64,000 bases of DNA from NCBI GenBank assembly GCA_016278265.1, contig JADQCE010000002.1, forward strand, positions 248,001 to 312,000, given 5' to 3'. The notes below the pieces were generated by a model. The model was not told the origin of the DNA. It ran no database searches and saw only the letters and a program-made list of their open reading frames with translations. The position numbers and the translations under genes were made by a program. This stretch comes from Halothiobacillus sp. (GTDB lineage: Bacteria > Pseudomonadota > Gammaproteobacteria > Halothiobacillales > Halothiobacillaceae). Below are positions 1-9,522 of the stretch, piece by piece. How positions within the stretch are numbered: the stretch's first letter is position 1; the number at the start of each line of letters is the position of its first letter.

Positions 1-2
1 GG

Positions 3-1631
3 GATTTCTACGCCGAGCAGGGTGGCGATCGCCAACAGCGCGTCCAGACCATCGCGGCCCATCGCGGCATGATCACCGATCGCCACGGTGAGCCGCTGGC
101 CATCAGCGTGGCCATGTACGCGATCTGGATCGATCCGAAGGTGATCGGGGCCCACCCCGAGGCGGTCACCCGGCTCGCGGGCATGCTCGACCAGCCGGCC
201 GCCGAGTTGCAGCATCGTGTACGCGAATACGGCTCACGCCGCTTCCTCTACGTCGCTCGCCAGGTGCGCCCGAGTCTGGCCGAGACGGTGCGTACGGCCA
301 AGTTGCCGGGCGTGGGTCTCAAGCGTGAGTACAAGCGTTTCTACCCGACTGCCGATGTCACCGCCCCGTTGCTCGGGTTTACCAACATCGACGATGAAGG
401 CTTGGCCGGCATCGAGCTGAGCTTTGATCAGTTGCTCGCCGGCACGCCGGGCAAGCGGCGCATCCTCAAGGACGGCGATGGCCGCGAGATTGTCGACTTG
501 GGCGTGATTCAGGTCGCACGGCCGGGGCAGGACGTTGCGCTCTCCATCGATCGGCGGTTGCAATATCTCGCGTATCGAGAGCTGTCGCGTGCGGTCGAGG
601 AACACGCGGCGCTGGCCGGTTCGGCCACCCTGATGAACGTGGCCACCGGCGAAGTGCTGGCCATGGCCAGCGCGCCGTCGTTCAACCCGAACAACCGGGC
701 CGCGATCGACCCGTCGTTTACCCGCAACCACGCGATCGTCGACCAGCTCGAGCCGGGATCGGCGGTCAAGCCCTTTACCGTGGCGGCCGCGCTGGCCAGC
801 GGTCGTTGGCAGCCGTCCGACACCATCGACACGGCCCCCGGCTACCGTCGAGTCGGTGGTTTCACCATCCACGATCACCGCAATTACGGCACGCTGGACC
901 TGACCGGCCTGCTGGAAAAGTCGAGCAATGTCGGGGCGAGCCTGTTGGCCGAGGATATTGGCGCCCAGGCCCTTTGGACGACCTATCGCGGATTGGGATT
1001 CGGGCAGGCCACCGGGGTGGGCTTCCCGGGCGAGGCCTCCGGCTCACTCAGCCTGTGGCGCGACTGGCGGGTGGCGGACACGGCCGCCCATAGCTACGGC
1101 TATGGCCTGGCGGTTTCCCCGTTGCAGCTCGCCTCGGCCTATGTCGCCCTGGCCAATGGAGGTCAGTTCGTGGCGCCCAGCCTGTTGCGTCTTGACGACC
1201 CACCCGAAACCCGCCCGGTGTTTGCGCCCAAAGTGGCCGACCGCGTGGTCGGCATGTTGCGTGCCGTGGTCTCGCCGACCGGGACGGCACCCAAGGCGGC
1301 CGTGACCGGTTTTCAGGTCGCCGGCAAGACCGGCACCGTGCGCCGACTCGACGAGGGCGGCTACTCCCGTACCGACTACAACACCGTCTTTGCCGGCCTG
1401 GCCCCGGCCAGTGATCCGCGGCTGGTCCTGGTCGTGGTCTTACACCGCCCCAGTGCCGGCCAGGTCTACGCCGGCGATGTCGCTGCCCCCGTATTCCAGC
1501 GGGTAATGAGCGGCGCGCTGCGCATGCTCAACATCCGTCCGGACAACCTGCCGGAACTGCCCGCCGGGCAGATTGCCGGGGACCTGCCGTCCGTCGTGGC
1601 CGACACGACACGATCTCGGGAGGCTGGCTGA
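3..1631 (+). CDS. ftsI: FtsI / PBP3, peptidoglycan D,D-transpeptidase (5' end cut by window edge)
   Basis: Division-specific transpeptidase that cross-links septal peptidoglycan in the periplasm with FtsW. The reading frame is open from base 3, and the 22 codons before the first ATG at 69 still match the family (FYAEQG..., AHRGMITDRHGEPLA), so the gene starts left of the window and the ATG at 69 is internal. The N-terminal cytoplasmic tail and membrane anchor are missing. Class B PBP dimerisation region is followed by the transpeptidase domain with SxxK as SAVK (Ser codon at 759), SxN as SSN (codon at 921) and KTGT (Lys codon at 1326). First gene of the visible division/cell-wall cluster; its stop lies 1 base before murE. 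Confidence 0.95.
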   Translation, partial: DFYAEQGGDRQQRVQTIAAHRGMITDRHGEPLAISVAMYAIWIDPKVIGAHPEAVTRLAGMLDQPAAELQHRVREYGSRRFLYVARQVRPSLAETVRTAKLPGVGLKREYKRFYPTADVTAPLLGFTNIDDEGLAGIELSFDQLLAGTPGKRRILKDGDGREIVDLGVIQVARPGQDVALSIDRRLQYLAYRELSRAVEEHAALAGSATLMNVATGEVLAMASAPSFNPNNRAAIDPSFTRNHAIVDQLEPGSAVKPFTVAAALASGRWQPSDTIDTAPGYRRVGGFTIHDHRNYGTLDLTGLLEKSSNVGASLLAEDIGAQALWTTYRGLGFGQATGVGFPGEASGSLSLWRDWRVADTAAHSYGYGLAVSPLQLASAYVALANGGQFVAPSLLRLDDPPETRPVFAPKVADRVVGMLRAVVSPTGTAPKAAVTGFQVAGKTGTVRRLDEGGYSRTDYNTVFAGLAPASDPRLVLVVVLHRPSAGQVYAGDVAAPVFQRVMSGALRMLNIRPDNLPELPAGQIAGDLPSVVADTTRSREAG

Positions 1632-1632
1632 C

Positions 1633-3150
1633 ATGGCGCGCGTGGCATTCCCCGAAATCGGTCTGCGAGAGATCGCCCGGCTTCGCCATGCCGGCGCCCC
1701 GGATCGGCGAGTGCGCGCGATCAGCGACGACAGCCGCGATCTCGACGCCGGCACGCTCTTCTATGCCCGCGAAACCCAGTCGCACGATGCCGATCGGTTC
1801 GTCGCGGATGCACTGGCCCGCGGGGCGGCGGGGGTCATCGGTGCCGGGCTTACGCCGGCCGAGGGCGTGGTGTTGGTCGACCGGCCGGAGGAGGCGATCG
1901 CCGAACTGATCATTCAGGCCAATGGCTGGAGCCACGACGCGGTCGCGATCACCGCGGTCACCGGGACCAACGGCAAGACCACCGTCTGCCACCTGATCGC
2001 CGGGTTGATCGGCTTCGACGGCGAGCCCGTCGGGGTGATCGGTACGCTGGGCTGGGGTTTGTGGTCGCCGCGAGCGGAGTACCAGGCCACGACCAACACC
2101 ACGCCGGGCCTGATCGAGAACTGGCGTCTGATCGGCGAGCTGGTCCGTGAAGGTGCGCGCGAGATCGTCATGGAAGTCTCCTCCCACGCCCTGACCCAAG
2201 GCCGGGTGGACGGCCTGCCCATCCGCACTGGGGTATTTACCAACCTCGGGCGGGACCACTTCGACTATCACGGCGATATCGAGGCCTATCTCGGGGCCAA
2301 GGCCCGCCTGTTCGCCTTGCCGAGCCTGCGCCAGACGGTACTCAATGCCGACCAGTCGGCGACGGCACGGATGCTCGACATACTCGCTGCGCGAGAGGAC
2401 GCGCCACGCCAATTGTGCTACTCGCTGGCCCCGGCTGGCGGCTCGACCGACTGCCGCCCGTGCCTGACCGGCGTGCTCGAGGCCCCGGAATCGGGCCGCA
2501 TGCGGCTGGCGGTCAGCGGCTTCGGCGAACGGGCCGAGCTCGAGGCGCCGCTGGCTGGTCGCTTCAATGCCGAAAACCTGCTCGCCGCGCTGGCCGCGCG
2601 CCTGGTGGTCGGTGAGACGCTCGATACCCTTGCCCACCAGGTCGGACGGCTCAAGACCCCGCCGGGCCGGATGGAAACCTTTGCGGTCGGTCGCGGCATG
2701 ACCGCCGTGGTCGACTACGCCCATACCGCCGATGCCCTGGAGAACGTGCTTGCCAGCCTGCGTGAAGGGTTGCCTCATGGCGCCCGTCTGGGCGTGATCT
2801 TCGGCTGTGGCGGCGATCGCGACACCGGCAAGCGCCCGCTGATGGGTGCCGTGGCCGAGCGGCTGGCCGACTGGGTAATCGTCACCAGTGACAACCCGCG
2901 CAGTGAATCGCCCGAGGCGATCATCGACGCGATCGTGGCCGGCATGAAGCACCCGGCGGAGGTCGAGCGCCTCGTCGATCGGCATCAAGCGATTGCCACG
3001 GGTATCCGCCGGCTCGCCGATGGGCGTTCGGGCGATTGCCTGTTGGTGGCCGGCAAGGGCCATGAAACCGGCCAGGAAGTCGGCGACCAGGTGCGTCCGT
3101 TCGATGATCGTCTGGTGGTTCGCGAACAGGCTCGGGAGGTGGCGCCATGA
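1633..3150 (+). CDS. murE: MurE, UDP-MurNAc-L-Ala-D-Glu:meso-diaminopimelate ligase
   Basis: Cytoplasmic ATP-dependent ligase adding the third residue of the peptidoglycan stem peptide. 505 aa from ATG 1633, one base after the ftsI stop; a longer open frame from 1573 would run inside ftsI and is not preferred. The Mur-ligase P-loop TGTNGKTT is visible (Lys about residue 115), as is the DNPR motif at about 420-423, which in this family marks meso-diaminopimelate rather than lysine as substrate. The C-terminal GKGHE signature (VAGKGHETGQ) is present. The stop overlaps murF by 4 bases (ATGA), indicating translational coupling. Confidence 0.97.
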   Translation: MARVAFPEIGLREIARLRHAGAPDRRVRAISDDSRDLDAGTLFYARETQSHDADRFVADALARGAAGVIGAGLTPAEGVVLVDRPEEAIAELIIQANGWSHDAVAITAVTGTNGKTTVCHLIAGLIGFDGEPVGVIGTLGWGLWSPRAEYQATTNTTPGLIENWRLIGELVREGAREIVMEVSSHALTQGRVDGLPIRTGVFTNLGRDHFDYHGDIEAYLGAKARLFALPSLRQTVLNADQSATARMLDILAAREDAPRQLCYSLAPAGGSTDCRPCLTGVLEAPESGRMRLAVSGFGERAELEAPLAGRFNAENLLAALAARLVVGETLDTLAHQVGRLKTPPGRMETFAVGRGMTAVVDYAHTADALENVLASLREGLPHGARLGVIFGCGGDRDTGKRPLMGAVAERLADWVIVTSDNPRSESPEAIIDAIVAGMKHPAEVERLVDRHQAIATGIRRLADGRSGDCLLVAGKGHETGQEVGDQVRPFDDRLVVREQAREVAP

Positions 3151-4601
3151 TCCGGGCCACGCTCGACCAGATCACCCGCTGGGCCGAGGGACGCTTGGCC
3201 CCGAACGCCGACGGTGCACTGCCGGTTGCCGGCGTAGGCACCGACACCCGTGCCGAGCTGGGCGGCCGACTGTTCGTCGCCCTGAAAGGCCCGAATTTCG
3301 ACGCGCATGGTTTTATCGACCAGGCGGCCCAGCAGGGGGCGGTCGCCGCGCTGGTCGAACGCGAACATCCGGATTGCGACCTGCCGCAGGTGATCGTCGA
3401 CGACACACTGGCCGCCCTGGGCCGGTTGGCCCGCGGCTGGCGCGAGGCGGTCGAACCGACCGTGATCGGTATCACCGGCAGCAGCGGCAAGACCACGGTC
3501 AAGGAACTGCTGGCCGCCATGCTGGGCGAGATCGGCGCCACCGCGGCCACCCGCGGCAACCTCAACAATGACATCGGCGTGCCGCTGACCCTGCTCGATT
3601 GGGCGCCCGAGACGCGTTTCGCGGTGGTTGAGATGGGGGCCAACCACGTCGGCGAGATCGCCCGGCTGACCGAGTTGGCTGCCCCGGACATCGTCGTGGT
3701 CACCATGGCGGGGCGCGCCCACGTGGGCGAATTCGGCTCGGTTGAACGCATCGTCGAGGCCAAGGGCGAGATCTATCGTCATCGTCCCGCAGATGCACGC
3801 GCCCTGGTCAATCTCGATTCGACGGGCGCGGATTGCTGGCTGATGGACGCGCCGCAGGCGGAGACCTTCACGCTCGACCCCTGCCATCGCGAATGGGCAA
3901 CCTGGTTCGGGGAGTACGACGCGGCGGCCCACGAGTTGTCGGTCACCGAACACGGCCAGCCGCTGTTCGATCGACTTGCCGTGCCCATGCCCGGTGCGCA
4001 CAACGCGGCCAATCTGCTCGCCGCGATCGGCCTGGCCCGCCTGGCGGGGGCCTCGGTGGAGGCAATCACGACCGGGCTGGCCACCTTCCACCCGCCGGCC
4101 GGGCGGATGGGTCTGGTGGTGCTCGCCAATGGCTGGCAATTGATCGATGACAGCTACAACGCCAACCCTGAATCCATGCGCGCCGCACTCGGCTACCTCG
4201 CTGCTCAGCCGGGGGAACGGTTTGCCGTGCTCGGCAGCATGGGCGAGCTGGGCTCGGAGGACGAGCTGCTGCATCGCCAACTGGGTGAGTTCGCCGCGGG
4301 CCAGGAACTCCAGGGGGTGATCGCGGTCGGTCCGGGGGGCGCGGCGCTCGCCGCGGGGTTCGAGGCCGGTGGTGGCCAGGCCGGCTCGCTCGATGTGGTC
4401 GAGGACAGCGAGTCGGCCACCCAGGCATTGCGCCAACGCCTGACCGACCACGGCCGGACGGCCGTGACCGTGCTGCTCAAGGGCTCACGCTTCATGCACA
4501 TCGAACGGGTCCGCGAGGCCCTCGAACGGGAGATCGGCATCGCGCCGGGGACCGGCAACGAATCCACAGGGAGGGGGCGAGATGCTGCTCTGGCTGACTG
4601 A
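3147..4601 (+). CDS. murF: MurF, UDP-MurNAc-tripeptide:D-Ala-D-Ala ligase
   Basis: Last cytoplasmic Mur ligase, attaching D-Ala-D-Ala to make UDP-MurNAc-pentapeptide. 484 aa, somewhat longer than the E. coli enzyme. P-loop [11 protein letters not shown] (Lys about 115), [11 protein letters not shown] and the [10 protein letters not shown] motif typical of MurF are visible. The ATG overlaps the murE stop by 4 bases. The 3' end overlaps the mraY start by 20 bases, so the two are probably translated from one message with coupled initiation. Confidence 0.97.
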   Translation: MIRATLDQITRWAEGRLAPNADGALPVAGVGTDTRAELGGRLFVALKGPNFDAHGFIDQAAQQGAVAALVEREHPDCDLPQVIVDDTLAALGRLARGWREAVEPTVIGITGSSGKTTVKELLAAMLGEIGATAATRGNLNNDIGVPLTLLDWAPETRFAVVEMGANHVGEIARLTELAAPDIVVVTMAGRAHVGEFGSVERIVEAKGEIYRHRPADARALVNLDSTGADCWLMDAPQAETFTLDPCHREWATWFGEYDAAAHELSVTEHGQPLFDRLAVPMPGAHNAANLLAAIGLARLAGASVEAITTGLATFHPPAGRMGLVVLANGWQLIDDSYNANPESMRAALGYLAAQPGERFAVLGSMGELGSEDELLHRQLGEFAAGQELQGVIAVGPGGAALAAGFEAGGGQAGSLDVVEDSESATQALRQRLTDHGRTAVTVLLKGSRFMHIERVREALEREIGIAPGTGNESTGRGRDAALAD

Positions 4602-5664
4602 ATGGCTGACCCAGTACGCCAGCTTTTTTGGCGTATTCGAATACCTGACGTTCCGCGCAATGCTGGGCGTGGCCACGGCGCTGTTGATCTCGCTGGCGAT
4701 CGGCCCGTTCGTCATCCGCTGGCTGCAGAGCGTCAAGGCCGGTCAGCCAATCCGCGAACTCGGCCCGCAGACCCATCTGGCCAAGGCGGGTACGCCGACC
4801 ATGGGCGGGGCCCTGATCCTGATCTCGATCGCGGTCTCGATGCTGCTCTGGGGCAGCCTGGGCAATGTCTATGTCTGGGTGGCATTGCTGACCACCATGG
4901 GTTTTGGCCTGATCGGCGGCTGGGACGATTACCTCAAGCTCTCGCGCCGCCACAGCGACGGGCTGGCCGCGCGCTGGAAGTACCTGGGCCAATCGGTGAT
5001 CGCCCTGATCGCCGCGGTCTTTCTGTTCATCATCGCCGAGACGCCCGCCGAGACCAGCCTGCTGATCCCGCTTGTGCGGGATGCCCTGATCCCGCTGGGC
5101 TTCGGCTTCGTGATCCTGACCTATTTCGTGGTGGTCGGCAGCTCGAACGCCGTCAATCTCACCGACGGGCTGGATGGCCTGGCGATCATGCCGACCGTGC
5201 TGGTCGCCGCCGGTCTGGGTGCGTTCGCCTATGTCACTGGCCATTACGAGTTCGCCAATTATCTGGGTCTGCCGTTTATCGCCGGGGTGGGCGAACTGGC
5301 AGTCTTTTGCGCCGCGATCGTCGGGGCAGGACTCGGCTTTCTCTGGTTCAACAGCTACCCCGCCCAGGTATTCATGGGCGACGTGGGTGCGCTGGCCCTG
5401 GGCGCGGCCCTGGGCATCGTCGCGGTGATGGTCCGCCAGGAGATCGTGCTGTTCATCATGGGCGGCATCTTCGTACTCGAGACCGTCTCGGTGATGCTCC
5501 AGGTCGCCTCGTTCAAGCTGACCGGCAAGCGGATCTTTCGCATGGCGCCGATCCATCATCACTTCGAGCTCAAGGGCTGGCCGGAACCGAAGGTGATCGT
5601 GCGCTTCTGGATCATCACCGTGATCCTGGTGTTGATCGGCCTGGCAACGATGAAGGTGCGCTGA
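4582..5664 (+). CDS. mraY: MraY, phospho-MurNAc-pentapeptide transferase
   Basis: Integral membrane enzyme transferring phospho-MurNAc-pentapeptide to undecaprenyl phosphate, giving lipid I. 360 aa, the same size as E. coli MraY, with about ten hydrophobic segments. Active-site landmarks: GGWDDYLK (Asp115-Asp116), [24 protein letters not shown] and the histidine-rich IHHHFE loop near the C-terminus. The start lies inside the murF end, with a GGGAGGGGGCGAG Shine-Dalgarno-like stretch just upstream. The stop overlaps the murD ATG (TGATG). Confidence 0.98.
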   Translation: MLLWLTEWLTQYASFFGVFEYLTFRAMLGVATALLISLAIGPFVIRWLQSVKAGQPIRELGPQTHLAKAGTPTMGGALILISIAVSMLLWGSLGNVYVWVALLTTMGFGLIGGWDDYLKLSRRHSDGLAARWKYLGQSVIALIAAVFLFIIAETPAETSLLIPLVRDALIPLGFGFVILTYFVVVGSSNAVNLTDGLDGLAIMPTVLVAAGLGAFAYVTGHYEFANYLGLPFIAGVGELAVFCAAIVGAGLGFLWFNSYPAQVFMGDVGALALGAALGIVAVMVRQEIVLFIMGGIFVLETVSVMLQVASFKLTGKRIFRMAPIHHHFELKGWPEPKVIVRFWIITVILVLIGLATMKVR

Positions 5665-7130
5665 TGAAACTGATCGTCGGCATGGGACAGACTGGATTCT
5701 CCGCAGGGCGCTTTTTCGCCCGTCGCGGCGAGTCGTTCGTCGCCGCCGACACCCGCGGGGCGAGCGCCCCATGCGCCGCCTGGCTCGAGGCATTTGGCGT
5801 CGGCACGGTCTTCGACGGAGAGATCGGTGCGGCCATGCTCGACTCGGCCGAACTCCCTGCGCTCGACGGCATCGTGCTGAGCCCGGGGTTGAACCCCGCG
5901 GTCGAGCCGCTGGCGGGGCTGCTGGGCGAGGCGCGCCGCCGCGGCATCCCGGTGGAGAGCGACATTGCCGTTGCCCTGCGCCACGCCCCGGTGCCCTATG
6001 TCCTGATCACCGGTTCCAACGGCAAGAGCACGGTCACGGCACTGACCGCCGAACTGCTCACCGCCGCGGGGTATCGGGTGGCCATCGGAGGCAACTACGG
6101 CACACCGGCCCTGGATCTGCTGGCCGAGGCGAGCGACATCCTCGTGCTCGAGGTGTCGAGCTTCCAGCTGGAGGCCTGCGATCCCGAGGCCATCCGCGCA
6201 CGGGCCGCGGCCGTACTCAATATCAGTGCCGATCACCTCGATCGGCATGGCTCGATCGACGCCTACGCGGCGCTCAAGCAGAAGATCCTCGTCCATGCCG
6301 AGACGGCCGTGATCAATACCGACGATGCGCGCGTTGCGGCGATGGCGGCCGACTGTGGCGGTCGGGTCGTGACCATTTCGGCCGGGGCGGACGACGATTC
6401 GTTTGGCGCCGAGCATCGCTACTACTTGGATGTCGACGGCGAATCGCTCTGTCGCGATGACCAGGTGCTGTTCGCCAGCGAGGAACTTTCCTTGCCGGGG
6501 GCTCACAACCGCATGAATGCCCTGGCTGCCCTGGGGCTGGTCGAGGCGGTTGCGGGACGGGCAGCGCTCGATGGAAAGGCCCTGCGTGCTGCCCTCGCGG
6601 CGTTTGTGGGACTGCCGCATCGCATGCAGGTGGTCTGCCGTTGGCCGGTCAATGGCGGCGAGGTGCGATTCATCAACGACTCCAAGGCCACCAATGTCGG
6701 CGCGGCCGTGGCCGCGATCGACGGGTTGGCCGCCGGTGGGGCCGATGGGCAGGTGGTAATCGTTGGCGGTCAGGCCAAGGGGCAGTCCTTCGACGACCTG
6801 GCCGCGGCCCTGAAGGCACACGCCCTGGGCGTGGCGCTGATCGGCACCGACGCCGGCCGGATCGAATCGGTATTGGCCTCGGTGGCCGGTGACACGATGC
6901 CCATCGCACGCTTCGAGTCGCTCGAGTCAGCCGTGGCCTGGTCAGCCGACCAGGCGTCTGTCCGGGTATCGGCGGGTCGACAGGTCGTGGTGTTGCTTTC
7001 ACCGGCATGCGCGAGCTTCGACCAGTTCAGCGGCTATGCCGATCGAGGTGAGCATTTTGCCCGGGCGGCCGAGGCGATCTGCGATCTGAGTGATGTGCCG
7101 GCACCCGTTTGTCCGGAGGTGGCCTCATGA
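5664..7130 (+). CDS. murD: MurD, UDP-MurNAc-L-Ala:D-Glu ligase
   Basis: Cytoplasmic ligase adding D-glutamate to UDP-MurNAc-L-Ala. 488 aa from ATG 5664, about 50 residues longer than E. coli MurD. The frame is open far upstream into mraY, but the ATG at the mraY stop is the sensible start and gives the expected N-terminus [19 protein letters not shown]-loop TGSNGKSTV (Lys about 121), NISADHLDRH and the C-terminal LSPACASFDQF motif identify MurD. A GGAGGT stretch near its 3' end serves as the Shine-Dalgarno of ftsW, and the stop overlaps the ftsW start. Confidence 0.97.
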   Translation: MKLIVGMGQTGFSAGRFFARRGESFVAADTRGASAPCAAWLEAFGVGTVFDGEIGAAMLDSAELPALDGIVLSPGLNPAVEPLAGLLGEARRRGIPVESDIAVALRHAPVPYVLITGSNGKSTVTALTAELLTAAGYRVAIGGNYGTPALDLLAEASDILVLEVSSFQLEACDPEAIRARAAAVLNISADHLDRHGSIDAYAALKQKILVHAETAVINTDDARVAAMAADCGGRVVTISAGADDDSFGAEHRYYLDVDGESLCRDDQVLFASEELSLPGAHNRMNALAALGLVEAVAGRAALDGKALRAALAAFVGLPHRMQVVCRWPVNGGEVRFINDSKATNVGAAVAAIDGLAAGGADGQVVIVGGQAKGQSFDDLAAALKAHALGVALIGTDAGRIESVLASVAGDTMPIARFESLESAVAWSADQASVRVSAGRQVVVLLSPACASFDQFSGYADRGEHFARAAEAICDLSDVPAPVCPEVAS

Positions 7131-8383
7131 GCCTGTGGCAACTCAACGCGCGCGGTTGGCAATGCCTCGGACGTTTCGGTAGTCGGGGTCTGCAATGGCT
7201 CGCCGATCGCAATGTGGTCGACGGGGCGAAGGATGCCACCAGTGGCATCTCCCTGGACCGGTCGTTCCTTATCGCGCTGGTGGCGCTGCTGTCGATCGGC
7301 CTGGTGATGGTGGCATCGACCACCCTCGGCATGGGCGATTTCACGGCCGCCGGCCGTGGCCTGCTGATTCGTCAGTCGGGCGCGGTGGTCGTCGGCTTGA
7401 TCGCGATGGCGGTGCTGCTGATGGTGCCGTTGCGCCACTTCGTGGCCCTGAGAAACGCGATCCTCATCGCCTCGATCCTGTCGTTGGCCGTGTTGTTCAT
7501 TCCGGGCGTCGCGCACACCGTCAACGGGGCGACGCGCTGGATCGATCTGGGTTTCGTGCGGGTGCAGGTAAGCGAGTTCGCCCGGCTGGGCATGATCGTC
7601 TGGATGGCCGCCTACCTCGGGGTGCACCTGGAGAAGGTGCAGACGCGTATCCGCGGCATGGCCGCCCCGGTGGGCGTGATCATGCTCGCCTCGACCCTCC
7701 TGCTAATGCAGCCGGACTACGGCAACACCCTGGTGCTCGGCGCGACGCTCTTTGCCATGGCCTGGCTGATGCGCGCCCAGCTGCAAACCATGCTGATGCT
7801 GATGATCGCCGGCGGGGCATTGGCCGTCGTTGGCGTGTTCTCGGCCCAGTACCGGGTCGATCGTCTGCTGTCGTTCTCTAATCCGTTTGCCGACCCGTTC
7901 GGCGATGGCTACCAGCTGGTCAATGCCCTGATCGCCATCGGCACCGGCGGGCTGTTCGGCCGCGGCCTGGGCGAGGGCGTGCAGAAACTGGCCTACCTGC
8001 CGGAGGCCCACACCGATTTTATCTTCGCGGTCTACGCCGAGGAGTTCGGGCTGTTCGGCGTCATTGCACTGCTGGGGCTCTACAGCGTGTTGGTGTGGCG
8101 TGGCTTCGTGATTGCGCGAATGGCCTGGGTGGTGAAGCACTACACCGGCGCAGCACTGGCCTGGGGCATCAGCACCTGGATCGGCATGCAGACGCTGATC
8201 AACATGGGCGTGAACATGGGGCTCCTGCCCACCAAGGGACTGACACTGCCGCTGATCAGTTACGGCGGCTCGGCGATGGTCGCGACCCTGCTCGCCATGG
8301 GGTTGATCCTCCGTGTGCATCACGAGGCCAGTCGAGCCCTCGCCGATGCCGGCATCGAGGATGTGCGGGAGGTGAAGCGATGA
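7127..8383 (+). CDS. ftsW: FtsW, septal peptidoglycan glycosyltransferase (SEDS family)
   Basis: SEDS-family polytopic membrane protein polymerising lipid II at the septum together with FtsI. 418 aa from ATG 7127, chosen because GGAGGT at 7115-7120 sits six bases before it; the frame also has a TTG at 7109. Ten or so hydrophobic segments and the family motifs NGATRWIDLG, QPDYGN and the C-terminal LPLISYGGSAM are visible. The N-terminal 45 residues are a hydrophilic cytoplasmic extension. The gene overlaps murD upstream and murG downstream by 4 bases. Confidence 0.97.
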   Translation: MSLWQLNARGWQCLGRFGSRGLQWLADRNVVDGAKDATSGISLDRSFLIALVALLSIGLVMVASTTLGMGDFTAAGRGLLIRQSGAVVVGLIAMAVLLMVPLRHFVALRNAILIASILSLAVLFIPGVAHTVNGATRWIDLGFVRVQVSEFARLGMIVWMAAYLGVHLEKVQTRIRGMAAPVGVIMLASTLLLMQPDYGNTLVLGATLFAMAWLMRAQLQTMLMLMIAGGALAVVGVFSAQYRVDRLLSFSNPFADPFGDGYQLVNALIAIGTGGLFGRGLGEGVQKLAYLPEAHTDFIFAVYAEEFGLFGVIALLGLYSVLVWRGFVIARMAWVVKHYTGAALAWGISTWIGMQTLINMGVNMGLLPTKGLTLPLISYGGSAMVATLLAMGLILRVHHEASRALADAGIEDVREVKR

Positions 8384-9522
8384 CCCGGGCGGTGATCTAC
8401 ATCATGGCCGGCGGGACCGGCGGGCACGTGGTGCCGGCTCTAGCCGTGGCCGGGGCGCTGGCCGAGAGCGGCTACGCCATCCGCTGGATGGGCACCGAGC
8501 GGGGCATCGAATCCCGCCTGGTGCCGGAGGCGGGCTACCCGATCGACTATCTCGACATTAGTGGGCTGCGCGGCAAGGGCCTGGCTACTCGCCTGGCCGC
8601 TCCCGTCCGTCTGCTGCATGCCGTCTGGCAGGCCGGCCGGCTGTTGCGCCGTCACCGGCCCGCGCTGGTGATCGGCATGGGCGGCTTTGCCGCCGGTCCG
8701 GGCGGGCTCGCGGCTTGGTTGCTGCGCCGGCCGCTGGTGATCCACGAACAGAACGCCATCGCCGGGCTGACCAACCGGGCGTTGTCCCGGCTGGCCCGCG
8801 TGACGCTGACGGCCTACCCGAAGGCCTTCGGAAAGGCGCTGGCTTCAAGCCAAGTGGTGGGCAATCCCGTGCGTGCCGATATCGCGGCGCTCCCGGAGCC
8901 GGTCAGCCGTTTCGAGGGTCGTGGTCGGCCGGTGCGCGTGCTGGTGCTCGGCGGCAGCCTGGGCGCCCAGGCGCTCAACGAGGCCGTACCCCAGGCCCTG
9001 GCGCGGATCAGTCAGCAAACCGATCTCACTGTGCGTCACCAGGCGGGGCCACGTCATCTGGAGAAGGCAGTCGCCCATTACGAGTCTGCCGCTTGGGGTG
9101 CCGACAGTCGCCACGAGGTATCGGGCTATATCGACGACATGGCCGAGGCCTTCGGTTGGGCGGATTTCGTCATCGCCCGGGCGGGCGCCATGACCGTCGC
9201 CGAGATCGCCGCGGCGGGTATCGGCGCACTGTTCGTGCCGTTCCCGCACGCCGTGGACGATCACCAGCGATTCAACGCCGCCTGGCTGGTGGATCAGGGT
9301 GCCGCTCGACTCCTGAATCAGCGCGAGGCGGACGTCGACACCCTGGCTCGCCTGCTCGGGCCGCTGCTGGCCGACCGGGCTGCCTTGCTCGACATGGCGA
9401 CACGTGCCCGCGAGGCGGCCGTGCCAGATAGCACGGCGCGGATCGCGGCGATCTGCGAGGACGTGATCGCCGGGAAAACCAAAAACACGCAACCCGGGGA
9501 GGGCCGGTCATGGATGCAGTGA
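8380..9522 (+). CDS. murG: MurG, lipid II-forming N-acetylglucosaminyltransferase
   Basis: Peripheral inner-membrane GT28 glycosyltransferase converting lipid I to lipid II. 380 aa from ATG 8380, overlapping the ftsW stop. N-terminal glycine-rich motif GGTGGH at residues 11-16, HEQNAIAGLTNR in the acceptor domain, LGGSLGAQALN in the donor domain, and the UDP-GlcNAc-binding stretch with ARAGAMTVAEIAAAG then HAVDDHQ. The 3' end overlaps murC by 13 bases, and the murC Shine-Dalgarno (GGGGAGGG) is inside it. Confidence 0.97.
   Translation: MTRAVIYIMAGGTGGHVVPALAVAGALAESGYAIRWMGTERGIESRLVPEAGYPIDYLDISGLRGKGLATRLAAPVRLLHAVWQAGRLLRRHRPALVIGMGGFAAGPGGLAAWLLRRPLVIHEQNAIAGLTNRALSRLARVTLTAYPKAFGKALASSQVVGNPVRADIAALPEPVSRFEGRGRPVRVLVLGGSLGAQALNEAVPQALARISQQTDLTVRHQAGPRHLEKAVAHYESAAWGADSRHEVSGYIDDMAEAFGWADFVIARAGAMTVAEIAAAGIGALFVPFPHAVDDHQRFNAAWLVDQGAARLLNQREADVDTLARLLGPLLADRAALLDMATRAREAAVPDSTARIAAICEDVIAGKTKNTQPGEGRSWMQ

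Noticed and set aside
4602-5663. upstream in-frame extension of murD inside mraY
   Set aside because: No homology, Arg/Gly/Asp-rich out-of-frame translation of mraY; ATG 5664 gives the normal MurD N-terminus.
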